Below are positions 1-6,319 of a stretch of 8,313 nucleotides of DNA, piece by piece. Made by a program: the position numbers and the translations under genes. The notes below the pieces were generated by a model. It was not told where the DNA came from. It did no database searches and saw only the letters and a program-made list of their open reading frames with translations. The stretch is from CAYLHX01 sp964383675 (lineage in GTDB: Bacteria > Patescibacteriota > Gracilibacteria > UBA1369 > LOWO2-01-FULL-3): the NCBI GenBank assembly GCA_964383675.1, contig CAYLHX010000035.1:1-8313 (forward strand). Direction: 5' to 3'. Numbering within the stretch: position 1 is the first letter of the stretch; each line of letters begins with the position of its first letter.

Positions 1-479
1 TCCAACAATTAAACAAAGTGGGGGCAAAGCACGGTGTAGGAATCACCCCACTGATTGAAGACCGAATCGTCGGCATGAAGGTTAGAGGGGTTTATGAAGA
101 ACCGGCGGCGGAAATTATCATTCAGGCTCACAAAAATCTGGAAAAGTTGGTCTCCACCAGGGAAGAAAACGAATTCAAAACCATGGTCGATCAAAAATGG
201 GCTTACTTATGCTACGGAGCTAAATGGCACCACCCCTTGATGGATCATTTAAACGCCTATATCGATAACGTCAACAAAAAAGTCAGCGGCAAAGTTACTG
301 TTAAACTTTACAAAGGAAATGCTATGGTGGTAGCTGCGGATTCCAAGTATTCACTGTTTAATGAAAATATGTCGACCTTCATGAAAAATGACACTTTCAA
401 TCAGAACGCTTCGGCGGGCTTCATTGAACTCTGGAATCTCCCACAGAAAACAGCATATAACTTGAGTAAAAATGTCTAA
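1..479 (+). CDS. argG: Argininosuccinate synthase, C-terminal part (5' end outside window)
   Basis: Argininosuccinate synthase joins citrulline and aspartate with ATP to give argininosuccinate, the penultimate step of arginine synthesis in the cytoplasm. The frame is open from base 3 to the window edge (QQLNKVGAKHGVG...), so the gene begins upstream and only about the last 159 codons are present. The visible part matches the family's C-terminal half: KHGVG, then an IEDRIVGMKVRGVYEEP stretch that corresponds to the conserved 'ENRFVGMKSRGVYETPG' region, an AHKNLE helix, and the late KLYKGNAMVV strand and SPYSLY-like SKYSLFNE. The GTG at 18 is not a start, because homology continues upstream of it. 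The ATP-binding N-terminal domain is off the window. The stop overlaps the start of argH by 8 bases, so the two are almost certainly one transcript. Confidence 0.93.
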   Translation, partial: QQLNKVGAKHGVGITPLIEDRIVGMKVRGVYEEPAAEIIIQAHKNLEKLVSTREENEFKTMVDQKWAYLCYGAKWHHPLMDHLNAYIDNVNKKVSGKVTVKLYKGNAMVVAADSKYSLFNENMSTFMKNDTFNQNASAGFIELWNLPQKTAYNLSKNV

Positions 480-1779
480 ACTCTGGAAAAAATCGTCCGG
501 CAAGTTGAATTCGCTCATTGAGACCTACACCGTGGGCGAAGATTACCTGCTGGACAAAACCCTGATGCCCTACGATATTCAAGGCACCAAAGCCCACGCC
601 AAAGGTTTGACCAAAATCGGTATTCTAAGCAAAGCCGAGTTGGCTAAGATTTTAAAAAGACTCACCCAACTGGAAAAAGAATTCAACGCCGGCAAGGTGA
701 AGATAAAAATCCAGGATGAAGATTGTCACACCGTAATAGAAAACTACCTAACCGGAAAATATAAAAGCATCGGTAAAAAAATCCACACCGGTCGAAGCCG
801 AAATGATCAGGTACTAACGGCACTGCGACTCTACATGCAGGATCAGTTGAGCAATTTGCAAAAGGAGAGTAAAAAATTAGCCAAAAATTTTCTCACAGTA
901 GCCGAAAAGTATCAGAAAATACCGCTTCCCGGCTACTCACATACTCAACAAGCCATGCTTTCCAGTGTGGGACATCACTTTTTAAGTTTCACCGAAAGCC
1001 TGATCGATGATCTTGAACTGCTCGGCATAATCAAAACCCATCTAAGTAAAAACCCCTTAGGTTCGGCCGCAGGCTACGGGGTACCACTGCTCTTACCTCG
1101 AGAATTAACCACCAAAGAGCTTAAACTTAAACAAACCCAGATAAACTCCCTCTACTGTATAAGTTCACGAGGCAAATTCGAGAGCTTATACCTGGAAGGC
1201 TTGATCCAGATAATGCTAACCCTGGGACGTTTCGCCAGCGACATCATCCTCTTCACTTCCCAGGAATTCAACTTTTTCGAAGTTAAAGACTCACTTGTTA
1301 CCGGCTCCTCCATCATGCCGCAAAAAAGAAATCTGGATGGACTGGAAATACTACGAGGCAATGTGAATATTCTTATAAGCCATCAGCTACTGATCAAAAA
1401 CATTGTCAACGGCCTTACCTCCGGTTATCACCGAGACATGCAATTGATTAAGAAACCGCTTATGGAAAGTACCCAACTGGTTTTAAATAGCCTGCAAATT
1501 GCTGATCTGTACCTCAAGGGTTTAAGCCCGAATCAAAAAACAATCGAGGCCAAAATCACCAAAGGCATTTTCATGGCCGACTTGGCCACGGAAATCGCCA
1601 AGAAGAAAAAGGTGCCTTTTCGCACCGCCTACAAACAAGCCTTCAAACAGCTTGGCGGGACAAAATCACAGCCGATCACACCAGAGTACATTCAACAAAA
1701 TATTGAAGAAAAAGTCAGCCTCGGAGCCGCCGGAAATCTCGACCTGCACCACTACAAAATGAAGCTAAAGAAACTTTAA
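472..1779 (+). CDS. argH: Argininosuccinate lyase
   Basis: Argininosuccinate lyase splits argininosuccinate into arginine and fumarate, the last step of arginine synthesis; the family forms cytoplasmic tetramers of the fumarase/aspartase superfamily. The 435-residue product is a little shorter than the usual ~460. Visible signatures: APYDI-like MPYDIQGTKAHAKGL (residues 32-46), HTGRSRND (105-112), YSHTQQA (155-161, the region with the proton-shuttling His/Thr), NPLGSAAGYG (194-203), and the superfamily signature GSSIMPQKRN (278-287) with the catalytic serine. The usual family form of that last motif is GSSIMPQKKNPD; here it is KRNLD, a mild departure. The ATG at 472 lies inside the last codons of argG (ATGTCTAA overlap), which implies coupled translation. 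It is convergent with the gene ending at 1789, with only 9 bases between and no evident terminator hairpin. Confidence 0.95.
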   Translation: MSKLWKKSSGKLNSLIETYTVGEDYLLDKTLMPYDIQGTKAHAKGLTKIGILSKAELAKILKRLTQLEKEFNAGKVKIKIQDEDCHTVIENYLTGKYKSIGKKIHTGRSRNDQVLTALRLYMQDQLSNLQKESKKLAKNFLTVAEKYQKIPLPGYSHTQQAMLSSVGHHFLSFTESLIDDLELLGIIKTHLSKNPLGSAAGYGVPLLLPRELTTKELKLKQTQINSLYCISSRGKFESLYLEGLIQIMLTLGRFASDIILFTSQEFNFFEVKDSLVTGSSIMPQKRNLDGLEILRGNVNILISHQLLIKNIVNGLTSGYHRDMQLIKKPLMESTQLVLNSLQIADLYLKGLSPNQKTIEAKITKGIFMADLATEIAKKKKVPFRTAYKQAFKQLGGTKSQPITPEYIQQNIEEKVSLGAAGNLDLHHYKMKLKKL

Positions 1780-1788
1780 TCACAAAGA

Positions 1789-2121
1789 TCACTCATTTGC
1801 TTCAAGATTTTCCTCCATTTTTTCTATAAACTCTTCCTGAAAATCATCGTCAAAATCCATCATTTTAAAATCCTTATCTCCATAACCGTTATGCCACTTC
1901 ATCATTTGATTCCACCCCTGAAAACCCCAACTGCCGGTCAATAAAGTTCCCAGTAACCCGATCAAAAGTAGGGCAATTGTCCAGTTTCTAAGCTGCTCCT
2001 TATTGAAAGACTTAACAGCCCAAATTACCAAAAAAACAGCCCCTAAAAACAAAACGGCACCAAATACAATATGCAAGTGCCATCCAAAAGCTACTCCATT
2101 CATTGAATTGAATTGCATCAT
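1789..2121 (-). CDS. Small two-helix membrane protein of unknown function
   Basis: I do not recognise this 110-residue protein. It shows a short N terminus with Met and His (MMQFNSMNGV, GWHLH at 13-17), two hydrophobic spans at about 16-37 and 47-64 joined by a short basic/polar loop (KSFNKEQLRN), then a Met/Trp/His-containing segment (SWGFQGWNQMMKWH, 64-77) and a strongly acidic tail (DFDDDFQEEFIEKMEENLEANE region, 89-110). There is no cleavable signal peptide or lipobox. The start could be either ATG of the pair at 2119-2121 / 2116-2118, or the ATG at 2101-2103 (Met7); none has a Shine-Dalgarno sequence. A TATAAT -10 box lies at 2140-2145. Its nearness to metal-transport genes and its Met/His content allow a metal-related guess, but nothing here proves one. 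Confidence 0.72.
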   Translation of the reverse strand: MMQFNSMNGVAFGWHLHIVFGAVLFLGAVFLVIWAVKSFNKEQLRNWTIALLLIGLLGTLLTGSWGFQGWNQMMKWHNGYGDKDFKMMDFDDDFQEEFIEKMEENLEANE

Positions 2122-2139
2122 AACAATTTTGGTTAAAAT

Positions 2140-2145
2140 ATTATA
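2140..2145 (-). promoter_or_regulatory. Candidate -10 box for the 110-residue membrane protein gene
   Basis: Read on the minus strand this is a perfect TATAAT, 18 bases before the ATG at 2121. A transcript from it would have a leader of only about 12-14 bases. No good -35 hexamer lies 16-18 bp upstream, so the promoter may need an activator, or the true promoter may be a second weak one with TATAGT at 2164-2169 (minus strand). Confidence 0.4.
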
Positions 2146-2181
2146 CGGTCAACCATCAAATAGACTATACCTCTCAATATA

Positions 2182-2197
2182 TTAGACAACCGTCTAA
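2182..2197. promoter_or_regulatory. Palindrome TTAGAC-N4-GTCTAA, candidate repressor operator
   Basis: A perfect 6-bp inverted repeat with a 4-base spacer (TTAGACAACCGTCTAA) lies between two divergent genes, about 12 bases upstream of the + strand TTGACA and upstream of the minus strand -10 boxes. TAGAC/GTCTA half-sites of this spacing are typical of TetR-family operators; that link is from general knowledge of the family. No TetR gene is in the window, so the regulator would be encoded elsewhere. It differs in half-site and span from the GTTAGG/CCTAAC operator at 7287, so it is probably not a site of the same metal regulator. Confidence 0.5.
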
Positions 2198-2209
2198 CCC
2201 AAAATTAAT

Positions 2210-2238
2210 TTGACAAAAAGCCAAATAAGACATAGAAA
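2210..2238 (+). promoter_or_regulatory. Candidate promoter for the 128-residue protein gene
   Basis: A perfect TTGACA at 2210-2215 is followed after 17 bases by TAGAAA at 2233-2238, a modest -10. Transcription would begin near 2245, about 20 bases before the ATG at 2265. A TATAAA at 2239-2244 is a better hexamer but sits 23 bases from the -35. Confidence 0.4.
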
Positions 2239-2241
2239 TAT

Positions 2242-2253
2242 AAACTTAAGTTT
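2242..2253. repeat. 12-bp perfect palindrome AAACTTAAGTTT
   Basis: This self-complementary 12-mer lies over the predicted transcription start of the gene at 2265 and 11 bases before its ATG. Its place would suit an operator. It is short and A/T-rich, so chance is a real alternative. Confidence 0.3.
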
Positions 2254-2264
2254 TAACAATCACT

Positions 2265-2651
2265 ATGTCCGGCTCAACTCACCTCCAATTAGATCAAGCC
2301 AGAACTGCGGTTCCAGAAACTGCCGTTACACCTGAAACACCGATTCCGGATTCGCCGGACCAGAAAATCATAAGCGCCGCCGCCGCTGTACGTATCGCCG
2401 AACTCACTAGAGATACCACGATTGAACGGGCAAACTTGGACTATACAGCGCAACTGGAAACAATCATCCAAGATTTACGCACCGGTTTATTAGGAAAACC
2501 AATCCGGATCGGAGAAAGAAGTGGGAGACTAATTAACCTTACACTGACAAGAAACATCGGAGCTACAAAAATATCGGTCCAACTCGAAGGACACCACCCT
2601 CAAATTCTTTTAACGCTTCAGGAACTCAACCGACTAGAAGTTTTAAGCTAA
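2265..2651 (+). CDS. Hypothetical protein, 128 residues
   Basis: I do not recognise this protein. The first ~32 residues are rich in Pro, Thr and Ala (repeated PET-like units: VPETAVTPETPIPDSP) and look disordered. A likely amphipathic or coiled-coil-like helix follows (about 34-72, IISAAAAVRIAELTRDTTIERANLDYTAQ-type heptad spacing). The last ~50 residues (GKPIRIGERSGRLINLTL, then KISVQLEG and ILLTLQEL) alternate hydrophobic and polar residues like a small beta-rich domain. There is no signal peptide and no transmembrane span, so it is probably cytoplasmic. The ATG at 2265 has no Shine-Dalgarno sequence but has a plausible promoter ahead. Its stop overlaps the end of the convergent VIT-family gene by 9 bases. 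Coding status rests on an intact frame with a reasonable composition and a promoter, not on a recognised family. Confidence 0.65.
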   Translation: MSGSTHLQLDQARTAVPETAVTPETPIPDSPDQKIISAAAAVRIAELTRDTTIERANLDYTAQLETIIQDLRTGLLGKPIRIGERSGRLINLTLTRNIGATKISVQLEGHHPQILLTLQELNRLEVLS

Positions 2652-3383
2652 CCCCCTCAATAAATAGCCTACCACATAAGCTATTGCCGCCGCCGCACCT
2701 CCGATAAACAAGGTCTCCAAACCGGACAAAATCCAATTTCTCTCTGAAAAACGCCCTTTCACCGTACCGACGATAAACAGTGCCAACAAAGTTGCCGCGC
2801 AGGTTAGAATGAAAGTTCCATCCTCTTCAAGGCCGATTAAGGGCTTGAAAACATAGCCCATCAAAGGAATAAAACCAATCAGCACAAAGGAAATAAAGGT
2901 GGCCAAGGCTCCCTTCATGGGATCGATATTCTCCAAAGTCATATTAAACTCTTTACGCATCATCAAATCCACCCAAACATCTTCATCTGAGGTTATAATC
3001 TCCACCGCTCTATCCAAATCCTTACCTTTGAAACCGTATTCTTTCATAATCTCACGTATCTCCTCTCGCTCATGCTCGGGCTTATCCTTCAAATGCTGAT
3101 ACTCAATCCTACGGACCTTTTCAAACTGCTCCAGTTCGGACTTATCACTGGAATATTTCCCAACAGACATCGAAAAACCATCGGCAAACAAATTAGCAAA
3201 CCCCAATATCAGAATAATCGGCACCGACAATGAAGCCCCCTCCACTCCGGCCACTACGGCAAAAGTGGTCACTGCACCATCAATCCCACCATAAACAAAG
3301 TCCGCAACCCAATTATAACGACCACCACCGCCATGCTCACCAATCAACTTCTCCGTATCTGCTAAAAGTTTTTCTTTAGTCAT
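2643..3383 (-). CDS. VIT1/CCC1-family Fe2+/Mn2+ transporter
   Basis: VIT/CCC1 proteins move Fe2+ and/or Mn2+ out of the cytoplasm, in known members by exchange for protons. The 246-residue product has the family layout: an N-terminal helix, TM1 with the diagnostic DGAVTTFAVVAGVEGA (35-50), TM2 (about 54-74, GFANLFADGFSMSVGKY), a long charged cytoplasmic helical insert (about 78-155) rich in Glu such as EHEREEIREIMKEYG, which in this family holds metal-binding glutamates, then TM3-TM5 (about 157-178, 190-208, 219-243). I chose the ATG at 3383; the frame extends to a TTG at 3428, but those extra 15 residues are outside the family fold. No Shine-Dalgarno sequence is seen. It lies 69 bases downstream of the tro operon on the same strand, so it could be read through from it or have its own promoter. 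Substrate (Fe versus Mn) cannot be fixed from sequence alone. Confidence 0.9.
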   Translation of the reverse strand: MTKEKLLADTEKLIGEHGGGGRYNWVADFVYGGIDGAVTTFAVVAGVEGASLSVPIILILGFANLFADGFSMSVGKYSSDKSELEQFEKVRRIEYQHLKDKPEHEREEIREIMKEYGFKGKDLDRAVEIITSDEDVWVDLMMRKEFNMTLENIDPMKGALATFISFVLIGFIPLMGYVFKPLIGLEEDGTFILTCAATLLALFIVGTVKGRFSERNWILSGLETLFIGGAAAAIAYVVGYLLRGLA

Positions 3384-3388
3384 AAAAT

Positions 3389-3405
3389 TAGTTTTAACAA
3401 AACTA
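3389..3405. promoter_or_regulatory. 17-bp inverted repeat just upstream of the VIT-family gene
   Basis: TAGTTTT-AAC-AAAACTA is a perfect 7-bp inverted repeat with a 3-base centre, 5 bases ahead of the VIT-family ATG. It could be an operator, or a small mRNA hairpin hiding the start. It lacks a GC-rich stem and a following T-run, so it is not a good terminator for the tro operon. Confidence 0.4.
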
Positions 3406-3452
3406 TCAGATATCCAAACATCTGGCAAAAACGTCCCCTATACAAAACTTCA

Positions 3453-4316
3453 CTAACTCATCTTTCCACGCAAAACAACTTTACGCCAAACAATTTGAAG
3501 AACGGCGGTCAAAATCAAAATCACTCCCGCCACAGTAGCTACCGAACCGGCGATGGAACCGTCCAGCACAAAGGCTAATTGAAAACCAAAATAACTGGCT
3601 AAAAACGCAAATACCAAACTCAAAACAATCATTACCGAAAGTCTGTTACTCACTAAGTATGCGGTTGCCGGTGGAACCACCAAAAGCGCAACCACCAAAA
3701 TCGCACCAACCGCCTCAAAGGCCGCCACGATAGTAATACTGGTTAAAATAATCGTCATATAATGAACCAACTTTGGTGAAATTTTCAAACTATGGGCCAA
3801 CAAGGGATCAAAAGTGGTTATCTTCAGCTCCTTATAAAACAAAACAATCATGCTCAAATTTAGCAAAAAGACAAAACCCATGGTCCAAAGCGCTCGCGGC
3901 CCGACATCTACTCCATTTACAACCAATTTATCCCAGGCCGAAAACTCCACCAGACCATATAAAACAGCATCCTGATCCAAATGAACGTTACCGGCAAACT
4001 GCACCAGCATAATCACACCGATAGCAAAAAGTGCCGTAAAAACAATTCCAATTACCGACTCCTGTGAAACCCGGGCTCGATCTACAATAAATTGAATAAA
4101 AAGAGCCATAATCACCGCCGATAAAATAGACAACAAGAAAAACAAAGGTGAATTAAGGGTATGAACCAACAAAAATGCTAGCACTATACCTGGCAAAATC
4201 GCATGGCTGATTGCATCTCCCATCAAAGACAATTTTCTTAAAACCAGAAAATTTCCTATAAGCGCGCAAGCCATTGCGGTCAAAACGGTAATAACTAAAA
4301 CGATTAACTCGGTCAT
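3453..4316 (-). CDS. troD: Metal ABC transporter permease (TroD/MntB-type)
   Basis: This is an ABC-3 family integral membrane subunit that, with TroC and the ATPase TroB, forms the channel for Mn2+/Zn2+/Fe2+ import. The 287-residue length is normal. Family hallmarks visible: NFLVLRKLSLMGDAISHAILPG (22-43), the cytoplasmic coupling region KELKITTFDPLLAHSLKIS (162-180), which contacts the ATPase, and VGAILVVALLVVPPATAYL (203-221). Hydropathy suggests eight or so membrane helices over the whole length. It starts 4 bases after the stop of the preceding permease, is the last of the four tightly spaced tro genes, and has no extra domain, unlike its partner. The ATG is not preceded by a Shine-Dalgarno sequence, so translation is likely coupled. 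Family assignment is firm; the exact metal is not. Confidence 0.93.
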   Translation of the reverse strand: MTELIVLVITVLTAMACALIGNFLVLRKLSLMGDAISHAILPGIVLAFLLVHTLNSPLFFLLSILSAVIMALFIQFIVDRARVSQESVIGIVFTALFAIGVIMLVQFAGNVHLDQDAVLYGLVEFSAWDKLVVNGVDVGPRALWTMGFVFLLNLSMIVLFYKELKITTFDPLLAHSLKISPKLVHYMTIILTSITIVAAFEAVGAILVVALLVVPPATAYLVSNRLSVMIVLSLVFAFLASYFGFQLAFVLDGSIAGSVATVAGVILILTAVLQIVWRKVVLRGKMS

Positions 4317-4320
4317 AATA

Positions 4321-5562
4321 TTATTTTATCGGTCTGCCATGGGGATCCTCTTTAGGATGCTTAAGCAATTTTTTAAGTTTATTTTTCATCTCATCGGTTA
4401 AGACATGTTCAATTTCCTCCGCATCACGGTGCACGTGGTCAGGTGCCACATTCATTCTGTTAACCAGGTAAGTTTCCCACAAACGATGTTTTTCAATCAC
4501 CGATTTAGCTCGCTCAACTCCAGACTTGGTTAAATTTATAACCCCTTCGGAAATATTGGCGAATCCAAATTTAACCAACTTATTCAAAATCGCCTCCCGA
4601 TAACCGAAATTTTTAAAGTCCTCCACCTTCCAACTATCATAACCTCTTTCAATGTCGCGATAAAATCGACCCAAAATGTTTTCGATCTGCACCTTCAATG
4701 AGTACCTCCTATGCGCCACCCATCTACTAATCACTCCCCGCCTGGGAGCAAACAAAAAGCAAACGACAAAAATGAAAGTTGTAGCGATCACAATGACCGG
4801 ACCGGTGGGCATCTTGGGCAAAATCATGCTGGCATAAGCCCCCGCACCGCCCGAGATCATGCCAAAAACAGTGCTTAAAATAACCGCCACAAAAAGACGA
4901 TTGGTTAAAAGCAAAGCACTGGCTGCCGGAGTAATAAAAAGAGCCGCCGTCAACACCACACCAACCGCCTGCAAAGACATCAGTATGGCCGTAACAAAAA
5001 TCAACATGAACAAGCTATCCAAAACACCCCTCTTAAAACCGACCACTAGGCCAAAAGTGCTGTCGAAAGTAAAAAGTTTCAGCTCCTTCCAAAAAGCAGT
5101 GACTAAAAACAAAATCACAAGAAACGCTCCCCCCATCCAAAGGACATCTTCACGTAATAAAGCTGCGGCCTGTCCAAAGAGAAAAGTATCCAAACCCGAC
5201 TGTGAAGCCAATGGCAACCTTTGAATGTAGGTTAGCAGCAAAATTCCCAAACCAAAAAAAACCGAAAGAATGGAAGCCATCGCCGTGTCCATCTTGATCT
5301 TGGTTTTTGTAACCAGAAAATGAATCAAAAAGGCTCCAAAAAGCCCGGAGATTAAAGCGCCCAACAGCAAACCCGACAACACCTTGGTCTGCATCAAAAT
5401 GAAAGCCATTGCAATACCCGGCAAGGCCGCATGAGCCAAAGCGTCACCCAAAAGCCCCTGTTTTCTAAGTACCGCGAAACAGCCCAAAAGACCGCCGCTG
5501 GCACCTAAAACCAAACTACCAATCATTACATAAACACTATTTATAGTTGAGAAAAACTCCAT
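4321..5562 (-). CDS. troC: Metal ABC permease fused to a DtxR/MntR-like regulatory domain
   Basis: Residues 1 to ~275 are an ABC-3 permease: CFAVLRKQGLLGDALAHAALPG (28-49), coupling region KELKLFTFDSTFGLVVGF (159-176), and VGVVLTAALFITPAASALL (200-218). After a basic linker (APRRGVISRWVAHRR, 272-286) come ~125 residues like a DtxR/MntR repressor: a winged-helix region (about 290-352, ending in the wing ISEGVINLTKSGVERAKSV) and a dimerisation region (HRLWETYLVNRMNVAPDHVHRDAEEIEHVLT). H359, E382, E385 and H386 align by eye with metal ligands H77, E99, E102 and H103 of Bacillus MntR; the two N-terminal ligands (D8, E11) appear to be N295 and G298, so the site is probably incomplete. Chlamydial YtgCR has the same fusion, with the repressor part freed by proteolysis. 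No internal Met codon lies near the junction (Met251, then Met370), so internal ATG initiation is unlikely. Confidence 0.92.
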   Translation of the reverse strand: MEFFSTINSVYVMIGSLVLGASGGLLGCFAVLRKQGLLGDALAHAALPGIAMAFILMQTKVLSGLLLGALISGLFGAFLIHFLVTKTKIKMDTAMASILSVFFGLGILLLTYIQRLPLASQSGLDTFLFGQAAALLREDVLWMGGAFLVILFLVTAFWKELKLFTFDSTFGLVVGFKRGVLDSLFMLIFVTAILMSLQAVGVVLTAALFITPAASALLLTNRLFVAVILSTVFGMISGGAGAYASMILPKMPTGPVIVIATTFIFVVCFLFAPRRGVISRWVAHRRYSLKVQIENILGRFYRDIERGYDSWKVEDFKNFGYREAILNKLVKFGFANISEGVINLTKSGVERAKSVIEKHRLWETYLVNRMNVAPDHVHRDAEEIEHVLTDEMKNKLKKLLKHPKEDPHGRPIK

Positions 5563-5566
5563 AAAT

Positions 5567-6319
5567 TTAATTAATCATCTTCTGACCAACTTCTTCCAAG
5601 AAATTCAAACGCCCTCCATAAGCCGCCTCCAGGTTTTCTTTGGTGAAAGTCTCTTTCAAAGGTCCCGCTGCAACCAGGCGCATATTCAAAAGCACCACCC
5701 AATCAAAATATTCTTCCACGGTTTGGATGTCATGATGCACTACCAACAAAGTTTTTCCATCTTTTTTGAGCTCCTTTAATAACTTAACAATGGTCTTTTC
5801 AGTCGCCGCGTCAACACCGGAAAAAGGTTCATCCAGAAAATATATATCAGCCTCCTGGGCAAGGGCACGAGCCAAAAAGACTCTCTGCTGTTGTCCACCG
5901 GATAAATCACTGATATGACGATCCTTAAATTCCTCCATATCTACCTCCTTCAAAGCCTGTAAGGCCTTTTTCTTATCCAATTCCGTCGGCCGTCTGAGCC
6001 AACCCAAATGTCCGTAACGCCCCATCAAAGCCACATCAAAAACCGTGGTTGGAAAATCCCAATCAACCGACTCCTTCTGCGGTACGTAAGCCACTTTTTT
6101 ACGAACCTTGGCGTAGGGTTGATCAAAAAATCGCACCCAGCCGGAAAGTTTATCCACAAGACCAAACGCAGCCTTGATCAGAGTACTTTTCCCGGCACCG
6201 TTCGGGCCGATAATAGCCACCAAATTGCCTTCGGGAATCTTGAAATCAATATTCCAAAGCACCGGCTTTTTATTATAGGCAACCGTCAAATCGTGAATTT
6301 CAAAAACTGTTTTTTTCAT
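5567..6319 (-). CDS. troB: Metal ABC transporter ATPase (TroB/MntA-type)
   Basis: This cytoplasmic ATPase drives metal import through TroC/TroD. All nucleotide-binding motifs are intact in 250 residues: Walker A GPNGAGKST (38-46), Q-loop Q81, signature LSGGQQQR (139-146), Walker B IYFLDEP (159-165) with catalytic E164, D-loop SGVD (167-170), and switch His in VVHHD (H196). The VPQKESVDWDFPTTVFDV stretch (79-96) and MGRYG are characteristic of the Mn/Zn/Fe importer ATPases (TroB, MntA, SitB) as opposed to other ABC classes. Its ATG overlaps the stop of the binding-protein gene by one base (TAATG), and the first permease starts 4 bases after its own stop, so the operon is translationally coupled. 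Confidence 0.95.
   Translation of the reverse strand: MKKTVFEIHDLTVAYNKKPVLWNIDFKIPEGNLVAIIGPNGAGKSTLIKAAFGLVDKLSGWVRFFDQPYAKVRKKVAYVPQKESVDWDFPTTVFDVALMGRYGHLGWLRRPTELDKKKALQALKEVDMEEFKDRHISDLSGGQQQRVFLARALAQEADIYFLDEPFSGVDAATEKTIVKLLKELKKDGKTLLVVHHDIQTVEEYFDWVVLLNMRLVAAGPLKETFTKENLEAAYGGRLNFLEEVGQKMIN

Noticed and set aside
18..20. GTG at 18 as start of the first gene
   Set aside because: The frame is open to the window edge and homology to argininosuccinate synthase continues upstream, so the gene is simply cut by the edge.
2003..2185. 60-codon + strand frame through the start of the 110-residue gene
   Set aside because: It is antisense to a better-supported membrane protein gene and crosses its promoter region.
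3384..3428. Extension of the VIT-family gene to a TTG at 3428
   Set aside because: The extra 15 residues do not belong to the family fold, and the ATG at 3383 opens directly with a typical N-terminal helix.
3391..3452. Intrinsic terminator after troD
   Set aside because: The only repeat there is A/T-only apart from two G-C pairs at most and lacks a following T-run.
4640..4740. Internal translation start giving a free regulator from the troC fusion
   Set aside because: No in-frame ATG lies near the junction (Met251 is inside the permease and Met370 inside the dimerisation region) and no Shine-Dalgarno sequence was seen; proteolysis is the likelier route if the domain is released.
4859..5224. 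121-codon + strand frame opposite troC
   Set aside because: It lies antisense to conserved permease sequence and its Lys/Thr-rich product resembles no family; a shadow of the real gene.
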